Of a stretch of 64,000 nucleotides of DNA, positions 51,800 through 60,320 are shown one piece after another; position 1 is the stretch's first letter; every line of letters starts with the position of its first letter. The DNA comes from Streptomyces nymphaeiformis. Lineage in GTDB: Bacteria; Actinomycetota; Actinomycetes; Streptomycetales; Streptomycetaceae. Below the pieces are notes generated by a model. That model had not been told where the DNA came from. It saw only the letters and a list, made by a program, of their open reading frames with translations, and made no database searches. The stretch covers positions 487,280 to 551,279 of the forward strand of contig NZ_JACHJY010000008.1 of NCBI RefSeq assembly GCF_014203895.1, in the 5' to 3' direction. Position numbers and translations under genes: made by a program.

Positions 51800-54415
51800 T
51801 CAACCGGAGAGCCAGCTGAGGATCTTGGCCGTCAGCTCCTCCTCGTCGACCGGTTTCGCCACGTAGTCGTCGGCGCCCGCCTTCAGGGCCTGGGCGCGGT
51901 CGCCCGGCATCGCCTTCGCGGTGACCACGATGACGGGCAGGTCTGCGCGGCCCGGCAGCCGCCTGATGGCCTTGATGGTCGAGTGGCCGTCCATCCCGGC
52001 CATCATGACGTCCATCAGCACCAGTGCGATCTCGTCGTGGGCGGCGAGCAGGTCCAGGCCGGCCCGGCCGCCGTCGGCCGTGAGGACCCGGAGCCCGTTG
52101 CCTTGGAGGACCACGGTGAGGGCGAAGACGTTGCGGGCGTCGTCGTCCACCACGAGCACGGTCCGGCCCGCGAGGCCGTCCGGGGAGCCGGAGCCGTCCG
52201 GGCGGTCGGCGGAGGAGGCGCCGGGGTCCGGAACGGCGGCGTCGGCGGGGTCCGGGGAGGCGGCGTCCTTCGCCGACCGGGGCACCGGCAGGTAGAGGGT
52301 GAAGGTGCTGCCGCGGCCGGGGGCGCTCTGTGCCTGGAGGGTGCCGCCGAGGAGGCCGGCGACCTCCCGGCTGATCGACAGGCCCAGGCCGGTGCCTCCG
52401 TAGCGGCGGGCGGTGGTGCCGTCGCCCTGCTGGAAGGCCTCGAAGACGTTGCGGAGTTGTTCGGCGGGGATGCCGACGCCGGTGTCGGTGACCCGGAAGG
52501 CCAGGACGTGCCCGGCCCCGGCCAGGGCCGGTGGGGTCTCGGCGGGGGAGGCGTACTCGACGGTCAGCGTCACCCGGCCCTGGTCGGTGAACTTCAGGGC
52601 GTTGGAGAGCAGGTTGCGCAGGATCTGGCGGATGCGCGCCTCGTCGTCGACGAGCGTCTCGGGCACGTGGTCGGCGAGGGTGACGGTGAAGTCGAGGTGT
52701 CGTTCGTCGGCGATGGGGCCGAAGGTCGTCTTCAGGTACTCCAGGAGCTGGCTGAGCGGGAGGGGTTCGTGCCGGATGTCCATCTTGCCGGCCTCGACCT
52801 TCGACAGGTCGAGGATGTCGTTGATCAGCTGGAGGAGGTCGGAGCCGGCGGAGTGGATGACCTCGGCGTAGTCGATCTGCTTCTGTGTCAGGTTTCCCTC
52901 GGCGTTCTGGCTGAGCAGCCGGGCGAGGATGAGCAGGCTGTTGAGCGGGGTGCGCAGTTCGTGGCTCATGTTGGCGAGGAACTCGGACTTGTACATCCGA
53001 GGTGCGGGACAGTTGCTGGGCGCGGGCCTCCAGCTCCTGCCGGGCCTGTTCGATGACCAGGTTCTTCGCTCCGATGTCCTTGTTCCGCTCGGCCAGGAGG
53101 GCGGCCTTCTCCTTCAGCTCGGCGTTGGAACGGTGGAGTTCCTGCTGCCCGGCCTGTAGTTCCCGGGTTCGGGAGCGGAGCTCGTCGGCGAGCTGGCGGG
53201 ACTGGCCGAGGAGTTCGTCGGTGCGCAGGTTGGCGGCCAGCGAGCTGAGGACGGCTCCGGCGCTGACGACGAACCGGTCGAGGAACTCCCTGCGGAGCAG
53301 GGTGAAGGGCTGGAGGGAGGCGAACTCGACGGCGCCGAGGACCTGTTCCTCGACCACGATCGGCAGGATGATCAGCATGCCGGGGTCACCGGAGCCGACG
53401 CCGGAGGCGATCGTGGCGTATCCGTGGGGGAGGCGTTCGACCACGAGGGTGCGCCGGTCGTGGGCGGCCTGCCCGACGAGGGACTGGCCGGGGCGGAAGC
53501 GGCGCGGTGGGGTGTGCGGGGGGAGCCGTAGGAGGCGGTCATGACGAGTTCGGTGCCGTGCTCGCCGTCCGTGGCGAGGAAGAAGGCGCCGTACTGGGCG
53601 CCGACCAGCGGCGGTATCTCGGTCATGATGAGTTCGGCGATCTCGGGCAGGCTGCGGGTGCCCTGCAGCAGGCCGGTGATCCAGGCGAGTGTGGTCTGCA
53701 GCCAGTCCTGTTCCTGGTTGGCGCGGGTGGTGGCGCGCAGCGACTCGACCATCGAGTTGATGTTGTCGCGCAGGTCTTTGACCTCGGCGATGGCGCGGAC
53801 CTGCCGGGTGAGGTTGCCGGCGAGTTCGTTGACGTTCTCGGTGAGTCGTTTCCAGGTGCCGGAGAGGCCTTCGACCTCGGCCTGGCCGCCGAGTTTGCCT
53901 TCGGTGCCGACCTCGCGGGCGACCCGGGTGACCTCGGCGGCGAAGGAGGACAGCCGGTCGACCATGGTGTTGATGGTCTCTTTAAGTTCCGGGATCTCGC
54001 CGCGTGCGTCGACTCTGGTCTTGCGGGTGAGGTCGCCGCCGGCGACGGCGGTGGCGACCTGGGTGATGGAGCGGACCTGGTTGGTGAGGTTGTCGGCCAT
54101 GGTGTTGACGCCGGAGGTCAGCTCGCGTCAGACCCCGCGGGAGCGGGGTTGGCGGATCCGGCCGCCGAGCAGTCCCTGTGCGCCGACCTCGTCGGCGACC
54201 CGGGTGACCTCGGAGGTGACCAGGGAGAGGTGGCCGACCATGTCGTTGTAGACGGCGGCGATCTCGCCGAGGATGCCGCCGCCGGTGTCGGGCAGCCGGA
54301 CGGACAGATCGCCCTCTCGTACGGCGGTCAGCCCGGCGAGCAGCCGCCGCAGGCCGTCCTCGTCGAGTTCGGTCTGCGGCACCGTCGGGTCCGGGGTGGG
54401 GCCGTGCTCTGTCAT
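51800..54415 (-). pseudogene. HAMP-GAF-HisKA-HATPase-REC hybrid histidine kinase, two frameshifts and a stop
   Basis: Starts at ATG 54415 (MTEHGPTPDPTVPQTELDED). HAMP-like repeats (VNTMADNLTNQVRSITQVAT, NTMVDRLSSFAAEVTRVARE) are followed by a GAF domain, a coiled coil, HisKA with SHELRTPLN, HATPase (GGTGLGLSISREVAGLLGG) and a receiver with LVLMDVMMAGMDG. A TGA at 54128-54130 breaks an otherwise continuous frame where the family has Trp; frameshifts lie near 53515 and 52997. Relatives in Streptomyces usually carry a longer HAMP array and no membrane span, so repeats may have been lost. It ends six bases from the convergent phosphatase gene. Likely a cytosolic stress sensor if functional. Confidence 0.8.
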
Positions 54416-54488
54416 GGACGACCTCGCACAGGGCGAGTGAGACGGGCCCGGGCTCAGGGTGCACGGAGGTCCCGCATCCCCTTCCACT

Positions 54489-54629
54489 CTAGGCCGGGCC
54501 CGGTGCGTCGAGGCGGGCCGTTGTCCGCACCTCGAACCACACGGCCTTCCCGCGGACCCGGGGACGCAGCCCCAGGCGTCCGAGGAGATACGGCTCGTGC
54601 CCGGGAGGGGACGCGCGTGGGCCGGTCAT
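54489..54629 (-). pseudogene. Remnant of an anti-sigma/ATP-binding regulator C-terminus
   Basis: A 46-codon frame reads GHEPYLLGRLGLRPRVRGKA then VWFEVRTTARLDAPG. The W-G-x-R-P ... G-K-x-V-W-F-E ending is typical of Streptomyces RsbW/HATPase_c_2 proteins. The ATP-binding body is missing, so this is a decayed end of a gene that once lay beside the STAS and sigma genes. Confidence 0.45.
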
Positions 54630-54693
54630 ACGGTGCTGCTGCCCCCCGCCCGGCCCGCCGGACCGCGCGGTGGGGGGCTTCCCGGGATCAGTC

Positions 54694-55095
54694 TCAGGCG
54701 TCGGCGTCGGCGTCGGCGTCCGCGAGCGCTGCGTCGGTGTCCGCGTACACCCGGAAGACCTGCAGGGCCCCGGTGATCTCGAAGATGCGGCGCACCGGCG
54801 GTCGCAGCCCGGCCAGATCCACGTGACCCCCTCGGGCGAGCATCCGCAGCCGCGTCCGCAGGAGCACGTTCAGACCGGTCGAGTCGCAGAACCGCAGCCC
54901 CGTGCAGTCGACGACGACGCGCACGGCTGCCGCGTTCTCCTTCAGGGCGTCCCGCAGGGGGGCCACCGTGTCGTGCTCGAGCTCGCCGTCGAGCGCGAGG
55001 ACGACGGTCCCGGGACGTCCGCCGTGCCGGTTCACCACCAGGAGACGGTCTGCCCGCGAAGTCCTCGCCTCTTCCGTCCGGCCGGCAGCCTCCAT
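54694..55095 (-). CDS. STAS-domain anti-sigma factor antagonist
   Basis: A 133-residue protein, start ATG 55095 with GAGGAGGCAGGTGA upstream; earlier in-frame starts lack a site. The STAS core VVVDCTGLRFCDSTGLNVLL has the phosphorylatable Ser in DSTG. A C-terminal run ADADADADA is encoded by a GCGTCG repeat. It should bind an anti-sigma kinase when dephosphorylated and thereby release a sigma factor, most likely the one encoded upstream at 55267. Confidence 0.93.
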   Translation of the reverse strand: MEAAGRTEEARTSRADRLLVVNRHGGRPGTVVLALDGELEHDTVAPLRDALKENAAAVRVVVDCTGLRFCDSTGLNVLLRTRLRMLARGGHVDLAGLRPPVRRIFEITGALQVFRVYADTDAALADADADADA

Positions 55096-55266
55096 GGGGT
55101 TCACCTGCCTCCTCGCGTACGACTCCGAGAGCCTCTGACGCCGGACGCCTCTCGCGCCCGGTTCCGTGGCCGGGCCCCTGTGCGGCGGTCCGGAACACCT
55201 ACATGACTCCTGCCCCGTTTCGCCCGTTTCTGACATCCGAAGCGCGTTCGATCCGTCTCCGGATCG

Positions 55267-56181
55267 TCAGGCACTTGCCGCATCGTCCTGGAGGAGGCCG
55301 TTCCTGAGTTCGCCGAGGATGCGGGTGAGCAGCCGCGAGACGTGCATCTGGGAGAGGCCGACGCGGTTGCCTATCTCCGCCTGGGTGAGTTCCTCGCCGA
55401 AGCGGAGTTCCAGGATGCGCCGGTCGCGGTGGTCGAGCCGGGCGAGCAGCGGCCGCAGCGCCGTGAGCGATTCGATCAGCTCGTACGAGGGTTCCGAGCT
55501 GGCCAGGTGGCGGGCGGCCGAGCCGAGGACGGCGTCGTCGTCGCCGGCGGGGATGTCCAGGGACCGGGCCGCGTAGCCGTGGGCCGCGAGCTGGCCCTCG
55601 GAGACCTCTTCCTCCGTGAGATGCAGATCCGCGGCCAGTTCCGCCCTGCTGGGGCGGCGGCCGAGGTCCTGCTCCAGGGCGTCGGCGGCCTTCGCGAGGT
55701 CGATACGGAGCTCCTGGAGCCGGCGGGGGACCCGTACGGCCCAGCTGGTGTCCCGGAAGAACCGCTTCATCTCGCCGACGATCGTCGGCAGGGCGAAGGC
55801 GGAGAAGTCGACGGCCCGGTCGGGGTCGAACCGGTCGATGGCCTTGATCAGGCCGATCGTGCCGACCTGGACGATGTCCTCGACGGGCTCGGCGCGGTTG
55901 CGGAACCTCCGGGCGGCGAACTTGACGAGGCTGAGATTGAGCTCGATCAGCGTGTTGCGTACGTAGGCGTACTCCGGGGTCCCCTCCTCCAGGGCCCGGA
56001 GCCGGGTGAACAACGCGACGGACAGGGTCCGGGCCTCGTCCGTGGAGACGGCGCTGGGGCGGACCGGCTCGGGCAGCCCGTGGAGCGCTGTCCGGCGGGC
56101 CTGGGCCTCCCTGGTGTCCGGCCCCGGGCCGGGGCCGGCGTCGGTCAGCGTGGTGTCGGAGCGTTCTCCGGCCGTGGACAT
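55267..56181 (-). CDS. RNA polymerase sigma factor, SigB/SigF/SigG family
   Basis: A 304-residue group 3 sigma factor, start ATG 56181. Region 2: YVRNTLIELNLSLVKFAARR, VEDIVQVGTIGLIKAIDRFD, FSAFALPTIVGEMKRFFRD; region 3: WAVRVPRRLQELRIDLAKAA; region 4: LELRFGEELTQAEIGNRVGL, SQMHVSRLLTRILGELR. It directs general-stress or developmental genes and is held by an anti-sigma factor. STAS and SpoIIE genes close by fit this partner-switching control; no intact anti-sigma gene is in the window. Confidence 0.96.
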   Translation of the reverse strand: MSTAGERSDTTLTDAGPGPGPDTREAQARRTALHGLPEPVRPSAVSTDEARTLSVALFTRLRALEEGTPEYAYVRNTLIELNLSLVKFAARRFRNRAEPVEDIVQVGTIGLIKAIDRFDPDRAVDFSAFALPTIVGEMKRFFRDTSWAVRVPRRLQELRIDLAKAADALEQDLGRRPSRAELAADLHLTEEEVSEGQLAAHGYAARSLDIPAGDDDAVLGSAARHLASSEPSYELIESLTALRPLLARLDHRDRRILELRFGEELTQAEIGNRVGLSQMHVSRLLTRILGELRNGLLQDDAASA

Positions 56182-56366
56182 GTGTGCTCCTTCGACGGGG
56201 GCGATGGGCCTGCGTCGGCGCCGGGAAGCGGCGGCGGTGGTCCGTCGGTCGAGCGTCCTGAGGAAAGGATGCCCGCCTTGTGATGGTTTGACACGAGTCG
56301 AGAGGGAAGCCGTAAGGACATGAGGCCCCCCTGTCGGCGCGCAGGGATCGGGAGGAGGTGTCCGTG

Positions 56367-56708
56367 ATGGACGAGGCCCGGCTCTCGGCGCGCGAACGGC
56401 GCGTTCTGGCGGAGATCGAGGAGCAGCTGAACCGGGACGTGTCGCTCGCGCGCAGCCTGCGCACGATGCGACGGGTCCCCGGCCTCCATGCGCCCTCCCT
56501 CGCCCGGGCCCGTCGGCGTCTTCGTTCCCTCGGCGTCGTGGCGCTCGGCGTCATGACGCTCGCCCTGCTCGTCCTCGCCGTCGGGACCGGGTCTCCGGCG
56601 TTCATCTGGGCGTTCGCCGCCGCGTGGGTACTGACTCTGGTCGCGATGCTGCTCCTGGTCGTCCGCTGGGCCAAGCGCCGGGCGGCGGAGTCACGGGCGG
56701 GCGAGTGA
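56367..56708 (+). CDS. DUF3040 membrane protein
   Basis: A 113-residue protein. The GGAGGAGG eight bases before ATG 56367 sets the start (the GTG at 56358 overlaps the ribosome site). The N-terminus MDEARLSARERRVLAEIEEQ is the DUF3040 signature, followed by two membrane helices (about 53-72 and 79-99) and a basic tail. Divergent from the sigma factor gene and possibly part of its regulon. Confidence 0.92.
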   Translation: MDEARLSARERRVLAEIEEQLNRDVSLARSLRTMRRVPGLHAPSLARARRRLRSLGVVALGVMTLALLVLAVGTGSPAFIWAFAAAWVLTLVAMLLLVVRWAKRRAAESRAGE

Positions 56709-56794
56709 GGAGCCGGGCCCCGGCCCGGCCGCACGCGCCGCCGCCCCGGCGAGCCCGGGGCGGCGGTCGTGCGATCTCGGGATCGTGGCCCCGC

Positions 56795-56950
56795 TCACCA
56801 GCGGTACCAGCGGCCGCTGCCGCTGCGCATCACGAAGCCGAGCAGCCACAGCACGAGGACCGCGATGGCGATGTACCAGAGCACCTCGACGGCGAAACCC
56901 GCGCCGAACAGTACGAGAATCACGAGCAGTACGAGAAGTAGGGGAATCAT
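56795..56950 (-). CDS. Small hydrophobic membrane protein, 51 aa
   Basis: Starts at ATG 56950 (AGG site upstream). MIPLLLVLLVILVLFGAGFA and a second hydrophobic stretch span most of the protein; it ends GSGRWYRW. This is a common Streptomyces 'hydrophobic protein' type seen beside stress genes. Function unknown. Confidence 0.85.
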   Translation of the reverse strand: MIPLLLVLLVILVLFGAGFAVEVLWYIAIAVLVLWLLGFVMRSGSGRWYRW

Positions 56951-57056
56951 GGCTGCACCTCCGCCGCCTGCGGGGCCCGGCCGACGGTCGCGGCGCGGGA
57001 ACTCGGTACCAGCGCGCTTGCCCCCTCCCCCTGAGAACATGCGGGCGATATGGGAT

Positions 57057-57080
57057 GTTTCAGACGGTGCTGGCGGGTGA
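57057..57080 (+). promoter_or_regulatory. Possible SigB-type promoter GTTT-N14-GGGTGA
   Basis: GTTT at 57057 and GGGTGA at 57075 are spaced by 14 bases, close to the Streptomyces SigB consensus (G-N-N-T, N14-16, GGGTAY). It lies 46 bp before the PfpI gene. A similar but weaker GTTT-N14-GGGAAG precedes the DUF3040 gene near 56290. Confidence 0.4.
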
Positions 57081-57125
57081 GGCGCACCAGTGGTGGGGGA
57101 AGCGGCGCCGGAGAGGAGGCGCATC

Positions 57126-57716
57126 GTGTCGTCCGACGGAAAGCTCGACGGAAGGCTCGAAGGAAAGAGCGTTCTCGTCCTCACGACGAACTACGGGACC
57201 GAACAGGACGAGCTGCAGAAGCCGGTGGCCGCTCTCCGCGAGAACGGCGCCCGCGTCACCGTCGCCGCGCAGAAGGACGAGTCCGTCCGGACCCTCGTCG
57301 GCGACCGGAGGCCCGGAGCCGTCGTCCAGCCGGACACGACCTTGGCGGAAGCGACGGCGGACGGGTTCGACGCCGTGGTCGTGCCGGGCGGCACCCTCAA
57401 CGCCGACCGGCTGCGCGCCGACGCCGAAGCGCGGCGCCTCGTCTCCGCCTTCGCCGAGGCCGGCAAGCCGGTGGCCGCGATCTGCCACGGACCGTGGCTC
57501 CTCGTGGACAGCGGGCTGGCCCGGGACCGTGAACTGACCTCGTACCCCTCCCTCCGTCCCGACCTGGAGAACGCGGGCGGGACCTGGCTGGACCGGGAGG
57601 TCGTGGTCGACCGATCGGCGGTCCACCCTCTCATCACCTCCCGCAGGCCGGGAGACCTCGACGCCTTCGCCGCGGCGATCGTCGACGCCCTCGACGACGG
57701 CGGGAAGTCGGCATGA
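57126..57716 (+). CDS. DJ-1/PfpI-family glutamine amidotransferase-like protein
   Basis: A 196-residue protein, start GTG 57126 behind AGGAGG. The nucleophile elbow PVAAICHGPWLLVDSGL has the Cys-His pair, and the Glu (GTEQDELQKP) is in place. PfpI/YhbO proteins act as deglycases, chaperones or proteases against carbonyl or general stress. It is followed 21 bp later by a CsbD gene, together a typical SigB-type stress pair. Confidence 0.93.
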   Translation: MSSDGKLDGRLEGKSVLVLTTNYGTEQDELQKPVAALRENGARVTVAAQKDESVRTLVGDRRPGAVVQPDTTLAEATADGFDAVVVPGGTLNADRLRADAEARRLVSAFAEAGKPVAAICHGPWLLVDSGLARDRELTSYPSLRPDLENAGGTWLDREVVVDRSAVHPLITSRRPGDLDAFAAAIVDALDDGGKSA

Positions 57717-57737
57717 CGGGAGAAAGGAGCTCGACCC

Positions 57738-57926
57738 ATGCGCAAGAGCAGGACGGAGAAGAGCAAGGGCAGGATCAAGGAGGCCGCGGGGAAGTCGACG
57801 GGCGACCGGATGATGGAGGCGGAGGGCAAGGCCGACAAGGCGAAGGGCACGGCCCGCGAGGCCATGGAGAAGGTCCACGAGGCGGCCGGCAAGGCCGGTG
57901 AGGCGATGAAGCGGCGCGCTTCCTAG
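57738..57926 (+). CDS. CsbD-family stress protein
   Basis: A 62-residue, very Lys/Ala/Glu-rich helical protein with the pattern KSKGRIKEAAGKSTGD of CsbD; start ATG 57738 behind AAAGGAG. CsbD proteins are SigB-controlled general-stress proteins of unknown mechanism. The repeated KAKGTAREAMEKVHEAAGKA also recalls LEA-like protective proteins. Confidence 0.93.
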   Translation: MRKSRTEKSKGRIKEAAGKSTGDRMMEAEGKADKAKGTAREAMEKVHEAAGKAGEAMKRRAS

Positions 57927-58146
57927 CGCAGAGCCGTACGAGAAGCGACGCAGGGCGCGGAGGCGCCAGGGCTCCGGCGGATCCCCTTCCCGCCGGAGCC
58001 CACCGCCTGCGCTCGACGGGCCGCCCCCGCCGGGATCCGGCCACCGCGTCGTGAGACGGCATCGCGACCCGGTGGCCGCGACGTCGCCGTGTTCCCGGGC
58101 GGAGTACGGCAGTTCCTGGCCGTCCGCCTGTCCCTGACGAGGGTTC

Positions 58147-58491
58147 TCAGTTCTGCACACGCTGACGAGCTGAGTGATCTGTCTTTCCCTGGGGGTCGGT
58201 GAAGAGCCTCAGGAGGCCGGCGATCTCGTAGCCGGCTTCGGCAGGGTGGCGGAAGGGGGAGTCGGAAGCGATCGTGTAGCGGTTCCGGCGCGCGTCCTCG
58301 GCCCGGCTGCGTGTGAGGTACCCGGCGTCCTCGAGGTCCGAGACGATCGCCTGGACCGTGCGCTCCGTCAGTCCGCAGGCGGCCGCCACGTCGCGAAGCC
58401 GCACGCCGGGGTCGCGGGCGATTGCCAGCAGCACACGGGCGTGATTCGTCAGGAACGTCCAGCCGGATCCCTGGTCGGACTTTTCTCCCAT
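58147..58491 (-). CDS. MarR/winged-helix transcriptional regulator
   Basis: A 114-residue protein, start ATG 58491. LTNHARVLLAIARDPGVRLR, DVAAACGLTERTVQAIVSDL and EDAGYLTRSRAEDARRNRYT make a complete winged helix; little remains for a ligand domain. It stands between stress genes on the opposite strand. Confidence 0.88.
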   Translation of the reverse strand: MGEKSDQGSGWTFLTNHARVLLAIARDPGVRLRDVAAACGLTERTVQAIVSDLEDAGYLTRSRAEDARRNRYTIASDSPFRHPAEAGYEIAGLLRLFTDPQGKTDHSARQRVQN

Positions 58492-58873
58492 GCACCCACT
58501 ATGCCTCCTGAACAGAAGGAATGGAGGATCAAGAATTCCCGAAGGTGATTTCGTGTAATGGTCGGCGTATAGTTTATGTTAGGTGGCTTCATCAAGTTTC
58601 GGAGAGACTCAAGTCGGCCTCTGAGGCAGCGCAGTTGCCGCCGTACGAGGAGCTGAGCTCTGCTGCTGTCGGCCGCCAGGGAATCGGCCCTGGAAAGAAA
58701 AGCCGCATCCCTCGCGGGGCGGCTCGCCAGGGCGAAGGCCAGATCGATCTGTTCTCCGTCCCGTGCCGTCACGAGTCCGCACTCGGTACCCCGAGCGGGC
58801 TGTCGGGCGCGGCCGTCCGGCCGCCGGGACGGCGCCGAGGGTCTGCCCGGGCGACTGCCCCCTTTCCTCCGGC
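58492..58873. other. 382-bp gap with an AT-rich island
   Basis: The left half is AT-rich (GGCGTATAGTTTATGTTAGG near 58565) and probably carries the MarR promoter. The right half has open frames with some coding character on the plus strand (from 58521), but the codon pattern decays and no family is recognised, so I do not call a gene. Confidence 0.4.
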
Positions 58874-59581
58874 TCAGCCCTCCACACCGGTCGCGGAGTG
58901 CGGGGAGCCCACCGGTTTGGACTCGGGGGAGCCGCGCTGCCGCAGATAGACGGAGAGGATGGCCATCGCGGACACGGCGAGGAGTTCGGACTGCCAGTTC
59001 TGCAGCGAGCGGTTCCAGAAGTCGGAGGACGCGAGGTAGGCGCTCCAGTCGATCGGTGCCTGGAACTGGAGCAGTCGTTCGGCGTTGTACGCGGAGACGC
59101 CGGCGACGGACTGGGCGAACCACGACAGGAAGAAGAACAGTGCCATCGCCAGGCCCAGTGAGCGGGAGTAGACGGCCTGGCGCCAGTCCTGGGTACCAGC
59201 CCATCGGGGCGAGTCGGAGCCCGCGTGTTCCCCCGTCCGCTGCTCGCGGTCGCTCTCGGTACCCGTCCGGTCGAGGGGCTTCGACTCCGGCGAGCCGCGC
59301 TGCAAGAGGTGGACGGTACCGAACACGTAGAGGAAGAACTGCAGGAACTCCGACTGCCAGTTCTCGGTGACGTCGACGGCGAAGTCCGAGGACGTCAGGT
59401 AGGCGCCGAACCCGATCTGCTGGAGCCCCGCGACGGCCATCTGCTCGTTGAACTCGGCCCGCCCGGCGACGGCCTGGGCGGCGAGCACCACCAGGAAGGC
59501 CCCGCCGAAGACGAGGGTCAGGCTGTTGGAACGCCAGAAACCGAGGCGTTCCGCGCGGTCCGGGCCGTTTCCGCCCGTCAC
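58874..59581 (-). CDS. DUF6766-type membrane protein with internal duplication
   Basis: A 235-residue protein, start GTG 59581, overlapping the stop of a 27-codon gene by GTGA. Two halves repeat the same plan: a hydrophobic helix ending AAQAVAG/AQSVAGVSAYN, a YLTSSDFAVDVTENWQSEFL / YLASSDFWNRSLQNWQSELL segment, a second helix and RGSPESKP. Four membrane helices in all, typical of the family I recall as DUF6766. Between the halves is a hydrophilic linker. Function unknown; in a stress-gene neighbourhood. Confidence 0.85.
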   Translation of the reverse strand: MTGGNGPDRAERLGFWRSNSLTLVFGGAFLVVLAAQAVAGRAEFNEQMAVAGLQQIGFGAYLTSSDFAVDVTENWQSEFLQFFLYVFGTVHLLQRGSPESKPLDRTGTESDREQRTGEHAGSDSPRWAGTQDWRQAVYSRSLGLAMALFFFLSWFAQSVAGVSAYNAERLLQFQAPIDWSAYLASSDFWNRSLQNWQSELLAVSAMAILSVYLRQRGSPESKPVGSPHSATGVEG

Positions 59582-59661
59582 CGGTGCATCGCCCCGATCG
59601 CCGTGAAGTAGGCGAGGCCGCCCAGGACCGTCAGGACGACGCCGATGAACACGGACCTCAT
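59578..59661 (-). CDS. 27-residue membrane micro-protein
   Basis: ATG 59661 has a strong GGAGGGTGA site ending five bases upstream. The product MRSVFIGVVLTVLGGLAYFT plus AIGAMHR is one membrane helix with basic ends. The stop at 59578 overlaps the GTG of the DUF6766 gene (GTGA), and the start lies four bases after the lipoprotein stop, so it is sandwiched in an operon and likely translated. It may be a subunit of, or a coupling cistron for, the DUF6766 protein. Confidence 0.75.
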   Translation of the reverse strand: MRSVFIGVVLTVLGGLAYFTAIGAMHR

Positions 59662-59665
59662 TCCG

Positions 59666-60073
59666 TCACCCTCCCTTCAACGAGCAGCGGTACGGTTCGT
59701 CCTGCGCCTGCGGGACGCAGCCCGCCGCGGTGACCAGCCAGCCGCTGTCGAACTGCGACAGGAACAGCGTGTCGCCCGCCATCCGCAGCAACGCGCCCCG
59801 CCCGTACACGTCGACGCCGCGTGCCGGGCCGGCCGGCGGCAGGTCGAGGTCACGCAGGGCCGGGCCGCAGGGGCCCTTGGCGTCCTCCTCGACCTCGTCG
59901 CGCGTCGCGGGAGCGAGCAGCTCGCAGCCCGCGCGGTAGTCCCCGGCCGCCAGTGCCGCGGCGAACCGCCGGCCGGCGGCGGAGGCGCCGTCCTCACGGG
60001 CCGCCGACGCGCCGCAGCCGCACAGGAAGGCCGCGACCAGCAGCACACCGGTCGCACGCAGAGGTGTCGACAT
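59666..60073 (-). CDS. Small lipoprotein
   Basis: A 135-residue protein, start ATG 60073 behind GGGTGAGG. The signal MSTPLRATGVLLVAAFLCGC has a lipobox L-C-G-C, so the mature protein is anchored by its N-terminal lipid on the outer face of the membrane. The rest (GRRFAAALAAGDYRAGCELL, SQFDSGWLVTAAGCVPQ) has four more cysteines and resembles small Streptomyces lipoproteins of unknown role. First gene of the operon with the micro-protein and DUF6766. Confidence 0.88.
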   Translation of the reverse strand: MSTPLRATGVLLVAAFLCGCGASAAREDGASAAGRRFAAALAAGDYRAGCELLAPATRDEVEEDAKGPCGPALRDLDLPPAGPARGVDVYGRGALLRMAGDTLFLSQFDSGWLVTAAGCVPQAQDEPYRCSLKGG

Positions 60074-60320
60074 GTCCTCACCCTGCCCCCGCGGACCGTC
60101 GGGTGCCGCGACGCTGTGCCGCCCGCACACGCACCTTCACCCGATCGCGCGCGAGCACGGTCTCGGCGGCCGAGGGAAGCCGCAGCCGCCACCGCGACCG
60201 GAACGATGCCGGCCGTCCACCGAGAGGAGGTCGAAACGGCCGACGGCGCCCCTGGCGCCATGGTTGCCCGCCGCCGGAGGGGGCAGGCGCCTTGCGGCTC
60301 TCCCCGACGAGAGGACTCCG

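Noticed and set aside
50394..53444. 1016-codon minus-strand frame
   Set aside because: Only the part above about 53000 is real (GAF/coiled-coil of the kinase); the rest is out-of-frame kinase and antisense phosphatase sequence.
58521..58949. 142-codon plus-strand frame opening in an AT-rich patch
   Set aside because: Weak start, composition drifts to low complexity and it overlaps the DUF6766 gene; probably promoter plus chance frame.
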